Below are positions 37,262 through 47,242 of a DNA stretch of 64,000 bases, piece after piece. Within the stretch, counting starts at the first letter, position 1, and every line of letters begins with the position of its first letter. The stretch covers positions 69,854 to 133,853 of the forward strand of contig DFLF01000011.1 of the NCBI GenBank assembly GCA_002373675.1. Reading direction: 5' to 3'. The translations under genes and the position numbers were made by a program. The notes below the pieces were generated by a model that was given only the letters and a program-made list of their open reading frames with translations, was not told the origin of the DNA and ran no database searches. Origin of the DNA: Pseudobutyrivibrio sp. UBA3626. GTDB taxonomy: Bacteria > Bacillota > Clostridia > Lachnospirales > Lachnospiraceae.

Positions 37262-38788
37262 GTGAAAAAAGGACAACTATGTAAAGGTATAGTAGAAGAT
37301 CTGGCATTTCCTAATAAGGGCAAGGTAAGGATAGTAGAGGTAGAAGGAGAATCCTCGGCAGAAGGAGTCGGTGAGATTGCCACTGTTAAGAATTGTCTTG
37401 TGGGACAGATGGTTGAATTTCGAATTACGAAGAAGAGAACCGGCAAGGTACAGGGTAATTTGTTAAATGTTATTGAGAGAGCTGATAACGAAGTGTTAGA
37501 GGGAATCTGTAAGCATTTTGAAGTGTGTGGTGGTTGCTCTTACCAGAGTCTAGGCTATGAAGATCAGATTGAGCTTAAGAGTAGACAGGTTCGGTCGCTT
37601 CTTAGTCCGGTTGTGGGAGAGGATAGATTTGATGAACTCTTCGAAGGAGTTATAAGAAGTCCTAAGCAATTTGGTTATCGCAATAAGATGGAATATTCCT
37701 TTGGAGATGAGATTAAGGATGGCTCTCTTACGCTTGGGATGCATAAGAGAGGAAGCTTCTATGATGTTGTAACTGTAGATGATTGCAGAATAGTTGATGA
37801 GGATTATCGACTTATTCTTAAGACTACACTTGACTTCTTCTCTAGTCGTGGAATGACTTATTATCATAAGGTAAGGCACGAAGGATACCTTCGTCATCTC
37901 CTGGTTAGGAAAGCATCTAAGAGTGGAGAGATTCTTATTTGTCTTGTGACAAGTAGTGACTATAGATGTGGTGATGGGGAATCGGATTTTCTGGGGAATG
38001 GGACAAAGCCTTTGGGAGACAAGGAAGGAATGCTGTCCGATTATAAGGACATGTTGCTGACACTTGATTTGACCGGTAAGATTGTGGGAATCCTTCATAC
38101 AAGAAATGATGATGTAGCTGATGTTGTAAAGGATAAGGGTACAACGCTGCTTTATGGTCAGTCTTATATAGAAGAGGAAATTCTTGGATTAACATTTAAG
38201 ATAACACCATTCTCTTTCTTCCAGACCAATTCACTTGGGGCTGAGCTTCTGTATAGTAAGGCGCGAGAATTCATCAAGGATTCTCTAGGTGGTAGTCTTG
38301 ATAAGCTTAAGGGTGCGGTGCTATATGACCTGTATTCAGGAACCGGAACTATAGCACAGATTATGGCGCCAGTAGCAGACAAGGTTGTTGGAGTTGAGAT
38401 TGTTAAGGAAGCGGTGGATGCTGCAATAGAGAATGCGAAAGCAAACAATTTAACTAATTGCGAATTTATAGCAGGAGACGTGCTTAAAGTACTTGATGAC
38501 ATTGAAGATAAACCGGATTATATTATCTTAGATCCTCCAAGGGACGGAATTAACCCCAAGGCGCTTCGTAAGATAATAGATTACGGTGTAGATAATATGA
38601 TATACATTTCCTGCAAGCCCACAAGCCTTGCAAGAGACCTTGTGATGCTACAGTCATGTGGCTATGAAGTAAGAAGAGTGTGCTGTGTGGACATGTTCCC
38701 GGGAACGGTGCATGTGGAGACGGTCGTTCTTCTCTCTAATTGGAGCAACATAGAACTTTATTCGGAAGTTAGTCGTATTTACGATTGA
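37262..38788 (+). CDS. rlmD: 23S rRNA (uracil-5)-methyltransferase, RlmD/RumA family
   Basis: This 508-residue SAM-dependent RNA methyltransferase has a TRAM-like N-terminal region, the iron-sulfur motif CKHFEVCGGCSYQ and the SAM motif DLYSGTGTIAQIMA. Also present are VGVEIVKEAVDAA, the motif IILDPPRDGIN and the catalytic cysteine in YISCKPTSLARDL. It methylates uracil C5 in 23S rRNA. In Firmicutes one enzyme often does both U747 and U1939, so RlmCD is an alternative name. GTG 37262 follows AGGTG and gives the usual start MKKGQ; GTG 37253 would add three residues. Confidence 0.92.
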   Translation: MKKGQLCKGIVEDLAFPNKGKVRIVEVEGESSAEGVGEIATVKNCLVGQMVEFRITKKRTGKVQGNLLNVIERADNEVLEGICKHFEVCGGCSYQSLGYEDQIELKSRQVRSLLSPVVGEDRFDELFEGVIRSPKQFGYRNKMEYSFGDEIKDGSLTLGMHKRGSFYDVVTVDDCRIVDEDYRLILKTTLDFFSSRGMTYYHKVRHEGYLRHLLVRKASKSGEILICLVTSSDYRCGDGESDFLGNGTKPLGDKEGMLSDYKDMLLTLDLTGKIVGILHTRNDDVADVVKDKGTTLLYGQSYIEEEILGLTFKITPFSFFQTNSLGAELLYSKAREFIKDSLGGSLDKLKGAVLYDLYSGTGTIAQIMAPVADKVVGVEIVKEAVDAAIENAKANNLTNCEFIAGDVLKVLDDIEDKPDYIILDPPRDGINPKALRKIIDYGVDNMIYISCKPTSLARDLVMLQSCGYEVRRVCCVDMFPGTVHVETVVLLSNWSNIELYSEVSRIYD

Positions 38789-38813
38789 ATTTGGAGTTGG
38801 TTTAACGTATAAT
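38785..38813 (+). promoter_or_regulatory. Promoter of the DUF4143 ATPase gene
   Basis: TTGAAT (38785-38790), a 17-base spacer and TATAAT (38808-38813). The -35 box overlaps the stop codon of the methyltransferase gene. It marks the likely left edge of the accessory region. Confidence 0.65.
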
Positions 38814-38860
38814 CAAATCGGAAGTTGGTCGACAATACGAGCAAAGCCGGAGGAATAAAC

Positions 38861-40153
38861 ATGATATATAATCGAGAGAAGTATGTTCGGATATTAGCTG
38901 ATAAGCAGTGGAATGGCCGAATTAAAGTAATTACAGGCCTTAGAAGATGTGGAAAAAGTACTGTCCTTTTTGACCTGTTTAAGGCTCATCTGATTGAAAA
39001 TGGTGTAAGGCCGGATCATATTCTTGAAATCGCGCTGGATATTGACGAAAATGAAAAATATCGTGACCCGTATGAGATGTCTGGTTTTATAAGAGAAAAA
39101 TGCAACAGAACCGATGATAAATACTATTTGTTTCTGGATGAAATACAGTACGCGATTTCTAAAGAGGAACTGCGAAATCGTGATGAACCAGTCCGGCTGT
39201 ATAGCGTCCTTAACGGGTTTCTGCACATGAAGAATATCGATGTATATGTGACTGGAAGCAATTCTAAGCTTCTATCAAAGGACGTTTCAACTGAGTTCAG
39301 AGGCAGGGGAGACAATGTCCACATTTATCCTTTGACGTTCAGTGAATTCCTTGATTTTTCTAGACTTGAAAAACATGAGGCTTATGATGAGTATCTTATG
39401 TTCGGGGGGATGCCGTATTTATTGAGCCTGGATACAGATGAGAAGAAGTATAACTATCTTGCGGAGCTTTTTGAGGAAATATACTTTAAGGATATTGAAG
39501 AGCGTTATGATATCCGTTTGCCTGGGGTATTAAGGGAACTAACAAGCAGTTTGTGTTCATCCGTTGGATCTCTCACGAATGCAAGTAAGATTTCCAGGGC
39601 AGTGGGTTCAGTTAAAGGGATCAAAACGGACCCAGAGACAATCAGCAGTTACCTTTCTTATCTTACGGACAGTTTTCTGTTTTCAAAGGTGGAAAGATAT
39701 GATATCAAGGGGAAAAAATATTTTGAGTATCCCTCCAAATACTATGCTGCCGATGTCGGGCTTAGAAATGTAAGGCTTGGGCTCAGACAACAGGAAGAAA
39801 CGCATATCATGGAAAACATCATATACAACGAACTGATATGCAGGGGCTTTGCTGTTGACGTGGGTAATGTTGAAATTGTGGAGAGGAATCAGGAAGACAG
39901 ACGTGTTCAAAAAAACCTTGAAGTCGATTTTATAGCGCGTAGAGGAAGTAAAAAATATTATATTCAGTGTGCTCTTAATATGGATAACGAAGAGAAAGCC
40001 AAAGCGGAGTTAAAATCGCTGCTTTCAATCGACGATTCTTTTAAAAAGATGGTGATCTCAAAATCATACGGCAAAAGCTGGACGGATGATAAAGGAATTC
40101 TGAGACTTGGGCTTATGGATTTTTTGACGGATGAAACCAGTATTGACAGATGA
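38861..40153 (+). CDS. AAA-family ATPase with DUF4143 (Archaea-type ATPase)
   Basis: This 430-residue protein has P-loop ITGLRRCGKSTVLFDLF (about residues 19-35), Walker B KYYLFLDEIQ, the sensor motif VYVTGSNSKLLS, and a DUF4143 nuclease-like C-terminal part with EVDFIARRGSKKYYIQCAL (a PD-(D/E)XK-like E-V-D-F). Such proteins are frequent in accessory regions of anaerobes; their role is unproven. ATG 38861 follows GGAGGA. Codon use includes more CGG, GCG and GGG than the neighbouring genes on the left, a hint of transfer. Confidence 0.85.
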   Translation: MIYNREKYVRILADKQWNGRIKVITGLRRCGKSTVLFDLFKAHLIENGVRPDHILEIALDIDENEKYRDPYEMSGFIREKCNRTDDKYYLFLDEIQYAISKEELRNRDEPVRLYSVLNGFLHMKNIDVYVTGSNSKLLSKDVSTEFRGRGDNVHIYPLTFSEFLDFSRLEKHEAYDEYLMFGGMPYLLSLDTDEKKYNYLAELFEEIYFKDIEERYDIRLPGVLRELTSSLCSSVGSLTNASKISRAVGSVKGIKTDPETISSYLSYLTDSFLFSKVERYDIKGKKYFEYPSKYYAADVGLRNVRLGLRQQEETHIMENIIYNELICRGFAVDVGNVEIVERNQEDRRVQKNLEVDFIARRGSKKYYIQCALNMDNEEKAKAELKSLLSIDDSFKKMVISKSYGKSWTDDKGILRLGLMDFLTDETSIDR

Positions 40154-40205
40154 GCAAACATAACTTATTAATAAAAGAGGAATTTTTAGAGATAATAAAA
40201 TGATG

Positions 40206-40250
40206 TCGCATATTTTTTTTCAAGATTGAAAAATGATAGGAATGTATTAT
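40206..40250 (+). promoter_or_regulatory. Shared promoter element, copy A
   Basis: TCGCA (40206-40210), a T run (40213-40220), CAAGATTGA (40221-40229), 15 bases, then TATTAT (40245-40250). Copies B (48146-48190) and C (48895-48937) have the same order. It lies before the STAND operon, whose last two genes encode WYL regulators. Confidence 0.6.
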
Positions 40251-40292
40251 TAAATCATCTAGATAATATTACAAGGAGAAAGGAATTGCTAT

Positions 40293-43200
40293 ATGAGTGA
40301 ATTTAAAATGATAAAGTGCACAAAGTGTAAAAGAGACACACCACTACTTCAAGAGGCAAAAAACTGCATTTTTTGTGGTGCTGCATTAGAAATAGATTCC
40401 AATACAATATGTGAAGAGAATTCTAATCATTATAATTGGTTGAATGAAGAGGAAAGAAATCATATCCCCAGCGTGGTAAATAGAGAGTATGGTTCACTGA
40501 TAAAACTAATTGAAGAAAGTGATATTTATGGTAGTATTTTTAAACTGCGTGATGTCTTTGAAATAATAATGAAGGTGCCGACAATTATGTCATTGATTGT
40601 TGTTTGTAATAATTATGATAGAAAAACAGCAACCGATGAAGAAACTAAGTTATACAAAGAGATATTGGCAGCACTGCTAACTGGACCACTAGCCATGGGA
40701 AGTTGGCAGAACTTGATGGCAATAATTAAGAAAAATGGAGATAAATTCTGTTTGGGTGGTTCTCTTAGAAATATTTTAGACCAAACAAATAGATGTTTAA
40801 ATCAAAAATTCCGCGAATACGATTCTGTTGCACAGTGGAGAAATGAAACAATCGGTCACGGTACATTAATGATTGGCAACGGAGACTCATATTGGGATGA
40901 AGTTGTTGCACTCATAGAGATTTTGAATAAATATTTTAGAGGAGAGTACAAGGATAAGAATCAGTCGGAATTAAATAACTTGTATGAATCTGTGTATTTT
41001 GAATTTCATGGTCATAAGCTGCAAGGCATTAATGCACCAAATGAACTACAAGGACAGCATATCCTTTGGAATGAGGGAAGAGAGTATATAGTTTCTAGTT
41101 TTGTACATCTTGATAAGGAAAAGTATTATTTCTTTGATTCCTATTATTCTCGGAAAATGAAAACAAAGGTAACGGACTATATTAGTCACACGAAGTATTG
41201 GGATAAGGATGATTTTTACAAGGGACTATATCAGTTATACGAAACTATGGTTGCACAAACCGGTGATGTTAAGCTTGGCAGTAAGTATATCACCGAATAT
41301 GAACAGCATAAGTTAGACTGTCTGAATGAGTCTATTGAATACGAAAAACAAGAGTATATTTTTGAAGCGTTACGTCAAAAAATGTCAGAGAAAGAGAAAG
41401 GTGTCATAATTCTCCAAATGGAGAGAGGTATGGGGAAGTCTGCCTTCGCATATGAGCTTAACGGCGCTTACAAGGATGAATACTATAATGATGAGCTAGA
41501 CGCTGTAATTCGAACTTTCCACTTAGGAGAATTACGATACCGTAATCTTGGTGATTTTTATATTTCTCCGATAAATTTGTTTCTTACCACAGCCACTGAT
41601 AAGGGTAATATTATGAACCCTGATGATTCTGAATTTTCAAAGTATTATGACAATTTGACAAATAAGAAGGATATTGCAAGTAGCGTAGCTGGATTATTAG
41701 AGTATTTTAGAGAAATGTATAATGACTTGGCTGATGCAGATCGGGACTTACGTATTATTTTTGTTGTTGATGGAATAGATGAATTGAATAATGAGTGTAA
41801 AGCTATTATTCATGAATTGCCGTTGGAAGAAGAGTTGGAAAACGGATGTTATATTCTCTTAACATCGCGATTTGAAGATGAACGTAGTGTTTCAGAAGCA
41901 ACATCTGCCCTTATTTGTGATGCTGTAAAAAGATTTGGTGGAGAAGATAACTGCCTAAGATTTAGAAAGGATAATAAGAAATATTTAGATACATTGCGGT
42001 CTTATGTTAAGAAGCTATCGGATAAAATCCCATCAATATCAAAGAGATATACCAAGGACGAAATAGATATGCTTTTGGAAAAAGCGCAGAATAGGTTTTT
42101 GTATGTGCGTCCGTTACTAGAATTGGGTGAAAATGTTGCGGAACAAGAGATAGCATCAGGAGAAGTTGCTAAAAAATATATTGAAAGAGTATCCGACATT
42201 TATTATGGCGTTTTACATGAGATTTTTGAACTGGTTTTGGCGTCTATTGGTGTTTTTAGAAAAATCTCTTTGGAAGAAATATGTGACCTAGTATTGCATG
42301 AAGGAGTGACATATGAGGCCATTGGATGTATTAATGATCTAATGCCATTGCTAACAACTTGGAGAGAAAACGGTCAGGATTACTATGGCTTGGCAAATGA
42401 AGAATATGAAAAATTTGTCTTCGATAACATGGGAGACGCTGTATGCGAAGTTATACGAAGATACAGAATTAGTATGGTAAGTTGGTTTGAATCAACGGAT
42501 AAAAAGGCTGATGATTATGGAAAACAGTGGGGAAACTATATCAAAAGAGCATTGTTGGTTGATAGAGTTGCTAAAAATATTAAATTCTTTGAGACTACAG
42601 AAGAGTACATAAAAGCTTTAATTGAATTATGCAGGGGTTATCCGGGATCATTCTATTCACGGAGTGTATTCAACGAATTGTATGTAGATATTATTGAACA
42701 ACTTAGACTGACTAATTATAGGGATTTAGAATTATTATCTTTAAAAGATTTGACAGGTTATATACCTTTGCAATCTCGATGGATGGAGTTTAGGGAGAAA
42801 GGAGGTTTATACTGGAAAAAAAACGAATTTACACAACAAAAAAAATACGAATTTACACAAGAAATAATTGAGCATTGTGTGCAAAAAGGCACCATAGATA
42901 TATGGTTTGAGTTTGTCGTATCAGATAAGATGGGGTTAAACTCTGAGGATGAAATTGATAATGATAGACTAAATGCATTTAGAAAAATAGTTGAAGCGTG
43001 GCCGAATCAGGAAATAGTCATAGATTATTTAAATCAGAAAATACAGGATGATTTGAAAGAAAACAAAAATCATACATATGGAGCATATTTGGAGCAACTT
43101 TTATCATTTGTTATAGGGGAGAGGTTAAGAAAAAAAATTTTTGTTGGCTTGTTGAATGCTTATTACCTGTTGGCTAAAGAAATAATTATGTTTCCCAGAG

Positions 43201-44474
43201 GGAATAATGTAGAAGAGAAAAGAAAAGAGGTAATGCAGAAATACTTGCTAGAGGCAGAAACGTATACGAGTCTTTGTAATTATTCACTCATTGCAGAGAT
43301 TAAAGATGCTATTTTTGGAGAAAATGTGTATGATAAAGCAATTGAACAACTGAATATGTTGGCTGAGACAGTATATAGTAAAAAACCCAGAGAATACTCA
43401 GATGAATTATATCGCCTAAGGTTAACGGAAAGAGATCTCACGGAAGATCAGATTAGGCGATATAGACAGGCACAAATCAAAAACTATCAAAGTATTATAA
43501 ATCACATTAAAAAACTTTTGGATGAGCAAAGAATTGATAGTGTTTATGATTGGTTAGATGTTTGTTGGTGTGAGGATATTAATTCTTTTACAGTTGAGAA
43601 TGAGGGATTACTTATTGAGTATTTAAGTCTATATGAAAAGCTAGTTATGGTATGTGTAGAAGAAGGAAATATTAAGAGATTAAGTAATCTTGAGCTGATG
43701 TTTAAAAGATTATTACTTCAATATGATGAGAAAGTAAGAAAAAAGTCTATTGGATTATATAGAAGTGTATATTGGGATATACCGGTTGATCAAGAACAAG
43801 AAATGACTTCATGGGAAAGAACATATGCATTATATTGTAGCTCTTTGGGTGATCTTTACCTTTGTAATATGCATGATGCAATACCTATTATTTCTAATGA
43901 TTTTACGAACAAGTATCTTCAGGACCTATATGTAAATGAAGAATATGAAATGTACAATGAATTGAATTGTAGGATTATGGAAACCTATGAAAATATTGAG
44001 TTTAGAAATAATTATATTTTGTCAGGTGAGTATCCTCAATATCGATTGATTATAAACTATTATAGATGGCTTACAGTAAGATACTATAGAAGTGTTGAAG
44101 GAAAGGATAATCTTTCGTCAGATTTCTTATATGAACGATTAGAGGAAGAGTATGCGGCTTTGTTGAATAGAGTGAAAGAATTATTATCTAACGAGTCAGA
44201 CTTGATACATAGAATAAGTTTTTCAGATGTAGGAAAGTTCATTAAGGATTTGCTATTTTTAAGTAAAATGATTCCTGATTCAATCTGTACAGTGGAAGAT
44301 GCTAAGGATGAAATTGTATCAATGATAGATGCATTAGTGAAGACGACCTCAAGTAATAATGAGATAAAAGAAATTGCTACAAGAATTAATAATACAATAT
44401 CAGCACCATTAGAGTGGTTTAATAAAGATGTAGAATTTATTTTGGATATGACAGATAAATCATTGTTTGAATGA
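40293..44474 (+). CDS. Large STAND/NACHT-like ATPase with HEPN-like N-terminal domain
   Basis: This 1393-residue protein begins with a zinc ribbon (CTKCKRD, NCIFCGA; residues 9-29). Residues 50-225 are helical with WRNETIGHG; R183-H189 fit the R-N-x4-H motif of HEPN ribonucleases. The ATPase core follows. Its P-loop MERGMGKSAF (K382, S383) lacks the usual first glycine, the Walker B-like FVVDGIDEL is at 490-498, and a sensor-like LLTSRFEDE has R526. The last 750 residues look helical and may be a sensor, with an in-frame 24-base duplication at about 42816-42863. Known STAND proteins such as Avs bind invader proteins and kill infected cells, so a defence role is inferred. It heads a four-gene operon. 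Confidence 0.7.
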   Translation: MSEFKMIKCTKCKRDTPLLQEAKNCIFCGAALEIDSNTICEENSNHYNWLNEEERNHIPSVVNREYGSLIKLIEESDIYGSIFKLRDVFEIIMKVPTIMSLIVVCNNYDRKTATDEETKLYKEILAALLTGPLAMGSWQNLMAIIKKNGDKFCLGGSLRNILDQTNRCLNQKFREYDSVAQWRNETIGHGTLMIGNGDSYWDEVVALIEILNKYFRGEYKDKNQSELNNLYESVYFEFHGHKLQGINAPNELQGQHILWNEGREYIVSSFVHLDKEKYYFFDSYYSRKMKTKVTDYISHTKYWDKDDFYKGLYQLYETMVAQTGDVKLGSKYITEYEQHKLDCLNESIEYEKQEYIFEALRQKMSEKEKGVIILQMERGMGKSAFAYELNGAYKDEYYNDELDAVIRTFHLGELRYRNLGDFYISPINLFLTTATDKGNIMNPDDSEFSKYYDNLTNKKDIASSVAGLLEYFREMYNDLADADRDLRIIFVVDGIDELNNECKAIIHELPLEEELENGCYILLTSRFEDERSVSEATSALICDAVKRFGGEDNCLRFRKDNKKYLDTLRSYVKKLSDKIPSISKRYTKDEIDMLLEKAQNRFLYVRPLLELGENVAEQEIASGEVAKKYIERVSDIYYGVLHEIFELVLASIGVFRKISLEEICDLVLHEGVTYEAIGCINDLMPLLTTWRENGQDYYGLANEEYEKFVFDNMGDAVCEVIRRYRISMVSWFESTDKKADDYGKQWGNYIKRALLVDRVAKNIKFFETTEEYIKALIELCRGYPGSFYSRSVFNELYVDIIEQLRLTNYRDLELLSLKDLTGYIPLQSRWMEFREKGGLYWKKNEFTQQKKYEFTQEIIEHCVQKGTIDIWFEFVVSDKMGLNSEDEIDNDRLNAFRKIVEAWPNQEIVIDYLNQKIQDDLKENKNHTYGAYLEQLLSFVIGERLRKKIFVGLLNAYYLLAKEIIMFPRGNNVEEKRKEVMQKYLLEAETYTSLCNYSLIAEIKDAIFGENVYDKAIEQLNMLAETVYSKKPREYSDELYRLRLTERDLTEDQIRRYRQAQIKNYQSIINHIKKLLDEQRIDSVYDWLDVCWCEDINSFTVENEGLLIEYLSLYEKLVMVCVEEGNIKRLSNLELMFKRLLLQYDEKVRKKSIGLYRSVYWDIPVDQEQEMTSWERTYALYCSSLGDLYLCNMHDAIPIISNDFTNKYLQDLYVNEEYEMYNELNCRIMETYENIEFRNNYILSGEYPQYRLIINYYRWLTVRYYRSVEGKDNLSSDFLYERLEEEYAALLNRVKELLSNESDLIHRISFSDVGKFIKDLLFLSKMIPDSICTVEDAKDEIVSMIDALVKTTSSNNEIKEIATRINNTISAPLEWFNKDVEFILDMTDKSLFE

Positions 44475-44545
44475 TTCTATGGTAAGCAAAAAGAAATAGA
44501 AATCATAGACCAAATAATAGAGGGAAAGAGGGAGGAATATAAACT

Positions 44546-45955
44546 ATGATAAAACAGAATATGTTACGTTTCGCAATTCCATTTCATATTGCAAATTATG
44601 ATAGACTGCAAAAAGAAAAATTCAAAAGTATAGAAGAATATGGATGGGAAAGAGCTCATATAATTCAAGGCGAAAACGATTTGTATGATTATATAACAGA
44701 ACTTGCAGGTGAAAAGGAAACAAGTGCTATTGCCCATTCTTGGAAGTTGCCTAAGGAAAAGTACCATAAGGAACGATTTGTATCAGAAGTATCGGCAAAA
44801 GAATTATCTTGGAAATTGTCAGATATGGGATTGTTGATTTTTAATGACGAATTAGGAATTTTTTGGTATGAAGTAGATGCTTCAAGTATTAAGGAATATG
44901 ATGATTTTTTGGATTTGGCATATGAATTAAAAGAATTATCACGTGGTGATAACGAGAAGAATTACTTTGTTTTCAATCGTCCATTTAATGGAATAGATGA
45001 TCCGAAGTATAGAGAGATTGAAAATGATGATGCTGTTGTAATTCAAGAAACAAAGGATACTAAGCAGGGAACAATAGCGGTTTGTAAAAAGAAAATTGGT
45101 TTATATAAGGATGTGCTTTGTGAGTTTATACCATTTTTAGAGATTGATTCCTTTTTTTCAAATAGAAGGAAGGAATCCGGAAAAGCTCTTTATCCGGACA
45201 GGGCAGTTGCATTTTCCTGGATTTATGAGGTTGTTGAAAAGAAAGAAGACCGTGATGCCTATGATATGGCGTTTCATCTTGGAAGAACCTATAAATCTAC
45301 TTATGAAATGTCCTCTAACTTTAAAAAGGAAGACTTTTATGTTCCTTTTGATGACTCGCTTTGGTACGGAAGTCTTGAAGGGTGTGGAAATTATACGGCA
45401 CCAAAGCAGAAAAAAGAATTCTTTGAGTCAGGATATGCGGGGCGCTTAAATACATATTATTATATATACCTTCTATGCTTGGGGCAGTACTATTCATTGC
45501 TTCAACTTGCCCATAGAGTTTCTGTTTTGCCTACGAAGGAGGATATGTATTCGTCAAAGAATAATATTCTTGAGCATATGATGGATCAAATTCATATTTT
45601 CAATCTTAAAAACAATTATTCTCAAATTGGTCATTTGACACAGCATAATGAGTTTTATGAGTATCTTCAGAACAGATTGGGAATAAATAAAATGCAGGAA
45701 GAATTAGAAGTAGAACTGCAAGCTTTATTTGAGATGATTGAGAAAAAGAAAACAATCAAGCAGGAAAAGAACAATCGTGTTATAACAATTATTGGTGGAA
45801 TTTTTGTAGTATTGCAAGCTTTTATTAATGTGGCGGCGATGTATGATAGTGTAATTTCAAAGGACTGGGGTTATTTTGCATTTGCTACAGCCGGAAGTTT
45901 TGTATTAGTTGTTTTGGGAATAATTATTTGGCTAATAGGTCGCATAAAAAAATAG
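44546..45955 (+). CDS. CorA-like two-helix membrane protein, putative effector or partner
   Basis: This 469-residue protein has a large soluble part, a charged coiled-coil-like stretch (about 385-410, MQEELEVELQALFEMIEKKK) and two C-terminal helices (about 414-437 and 446-465) with a short loop. This is the layout of CorA-type channels, but the GMN motif is missing, so magnesium transport is unlikely. The soluble part has no family I recognise. It lies 71 bases after the STAND gene with a GGGAGGAAT ribosome site and no promoter, so it is in the same operon. It could be a membrane-disrupting effector. A protein of the same design is encoded at 62288. Confidence 0.6.
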   Translation: MIKQNMLRFAIPFHIANYDRLQKEKFKSIEEYGWERAHIIQGENDLYDYITELAGEKETSAIAHSWKLPKEKYHKERFVSEVSAKELSWKLSDMGLLIFNDELGIFWYEVDASSIKEYDDFLDLAYELKELSRGDNEKNYFVFNRPFNGIDDPKYREIENDDAVVIQETKDTKQGTIAVCKKKIGLYKDVLCEFIPFLEIDSFFSNRRKESGKALYPDRAVAFSWIYEVVEKKEDRDAYDMAFHLGRTYKSTYEMSSNFKKEDFYVPFDDSLWYGSLEGCGNYTAPKQKKEFFESGYAGRLNTYYYIYLLCLGQYYSLLQLAHRVSVLPTKEDMYSSKNNILEHMMDQIHIFNLKNNYSQIGHLTQHNEFYEYLQNRLGINKMQEELEVELQALFEMIEKKKTIKQEKNNRVITIIGGIFVVLQAFINVAAMYDSVISKDWGYFAFATAGSFVLVVLGIIIWLIGRIKK

Positions 45956-45985
45956 TGATTATGTATTTATTAGGAGGTGGTTACT

Positions 45986-47242
45986 CTGGCATATAAGAAT
46001 ATAGATTTGATAAAAAAATATAATTTAATCCGAGATTATATGCGAGAGTTCTTTGTATATGGTTTTAAGTATCGCGGAGATATTGGAAACAAAAGTGAGA
46101 GGACATATGATGATAGAAGACGTCAAATAGAAAGCTGGCTTGGAGATTATATGTCTTTTAAGCAATCATCATCCGGTAAAGCACAGTTTATCTCCGTTGA
46201 TAGCAGAGAAGTGGTCCACAATCCTTTATATAAGGCATTTAAGTCAAGTTCATTTACATCCAATGATATTTTGCTTCATTTTTGTATCCTTGATATGTTG
46301 AGCGAAAGTGATGGAATGTCTATATCTGATATTGCTGATAGACTTCACAGTGAATATTTTGATGAAATGAATCAAGACATTCTTGTCGATGAGAAAACAA
46401 TAAGAACAAAATTACAAGACTATGCCAAACTTGGTATATTAACACAAAAGACAGGGGCAAGGAAGAAGCAGTATTATTCTTTAGCAGATAATCATCTTGA
46501 TTTGCGTTCTTGGTTTGATGCAATAGCTTTTTATTCAGAAATGAATCCACTAGGTGTAATAGGTTCATTTTTGTTAGACAAAAAGGAGATTGAAGGCTTT
46601 GAATCATGTTTTTGGTTTAAGCATCATTATATGCTTTATGCAATGGACAGCGAAATAGTAGAAAATATACTCATAGCGATAAATGAACGTAAATACTTGG
46701 GAATAACGACAATCGGTAAAAAGAAGCAAAAGAATAAGAAGGAAGTATGTCCAATAAAGCTTTATGTAAGTACCCAGAATGGAAGGGAGTATTTGCTTTG
46801 CCATGAGACGGGCGGTTCCGGCATGATTTTTGTTCGTTTAGATAATATTGTAGATTCGTCTGTTAAAGGGAAATGTGATAGATATCAGGAATTTGAAAAT
46901 GAATATGAATCCAATAAAGCTTATTATTGGGGTGTTATAACCGGCAATGCAAAGGATGTAGCGCATGTTGAAATGACAATTCGAGTATCTGAAAATGAGG
47001 ACTTTATTGTAAAGAGATTAGAACGAGAAAAGAGAAATGGACATGTATATAGAATAAATGACTATCAGTATAAGTATGTTGTGGATACATATGATGCAAT
47101 GGAATTAATGCCTTGGATTAGAACGTTTATTGGAAGAATAGATAAGCTTGAAAGTAGTAATCCAATTTTGAAGAAGAAATTTGAAGATGATATGAATGAA
47201 ATGTATTCCATGTATTTGGGAGGTGATGGCAGTGTTGTTTAA
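45986..47242 (+). CDS. WYL-domain transcriptional regulator (first of pair)
   Basis: This 418-residue regulator has a start region (AYKNIDLIKKYNLIRDYMRE), a winged-helix part (LHFCILDMLSESDGMSISDI, then LQDYAKLGILTQ) and a WYL-like ligand domain (PIKLYVSTQNGREYLLCHET). The C-terminal extension follows. WYL proteins bind nucleic acids or nucleotides and control defence or DNA-damage genes (BrxR, CapW, PafBC). The start is unusual: AGGAGGTGG (45972-45980) points to CTG 45986, since GTG 45977 overlaps the ribosome site. It overlaps the second WYL gene by 11 bases, which suggests coupled translation and perhaps a heterodimer. Confidence 0.75.
   Translation: MAYKNIDLIKKYNLIRDYMREFFVYGFKYRGDIGNKSERTYDDRRRQIESWLGDYMSFKQSSSGKAQFISVDSREVVHNPLYKAFKSSSFTSNDILLHFCILDMLSESDGMSISDIADRLHSEYFDEMNQDILVDEKTIRTKLQDYAKLGILTQKTGARKKQYYSLADNHLDLRSWFDAIAFYSEMNPLGVIGSFLLDKKEIEGFESCFWFKHHYMLYAMDSEIVENILIAINERKYLGITTIGKKKQKNKKEVCPIKLYVSTQNGREYLLCHETGGSGMIFVRLDNIVDSSVKGKCDRYQEFENEYESNKAYYWGVITGNAKDVAHVEMTIRVSENEDFIVKRLEREKRNGHVYRINDYQYKYVVDTYDAMELMPWIRTFIGRIDKLESSNPILKKKFEDDMNEMYSMYLGGDGSVV

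Noticed and set aside
37550..38098. 182-residue minus-strand frame inside the RNA methyltransferase gene
   Set aside because: Antisense of a conserved gene, with no ribosome site or family resemblance.
44546..45955. CorA magnesium transporter
   Set aside because: Only the two-helix end is similar. The GMN loop motif is missing and the soluble part is different.
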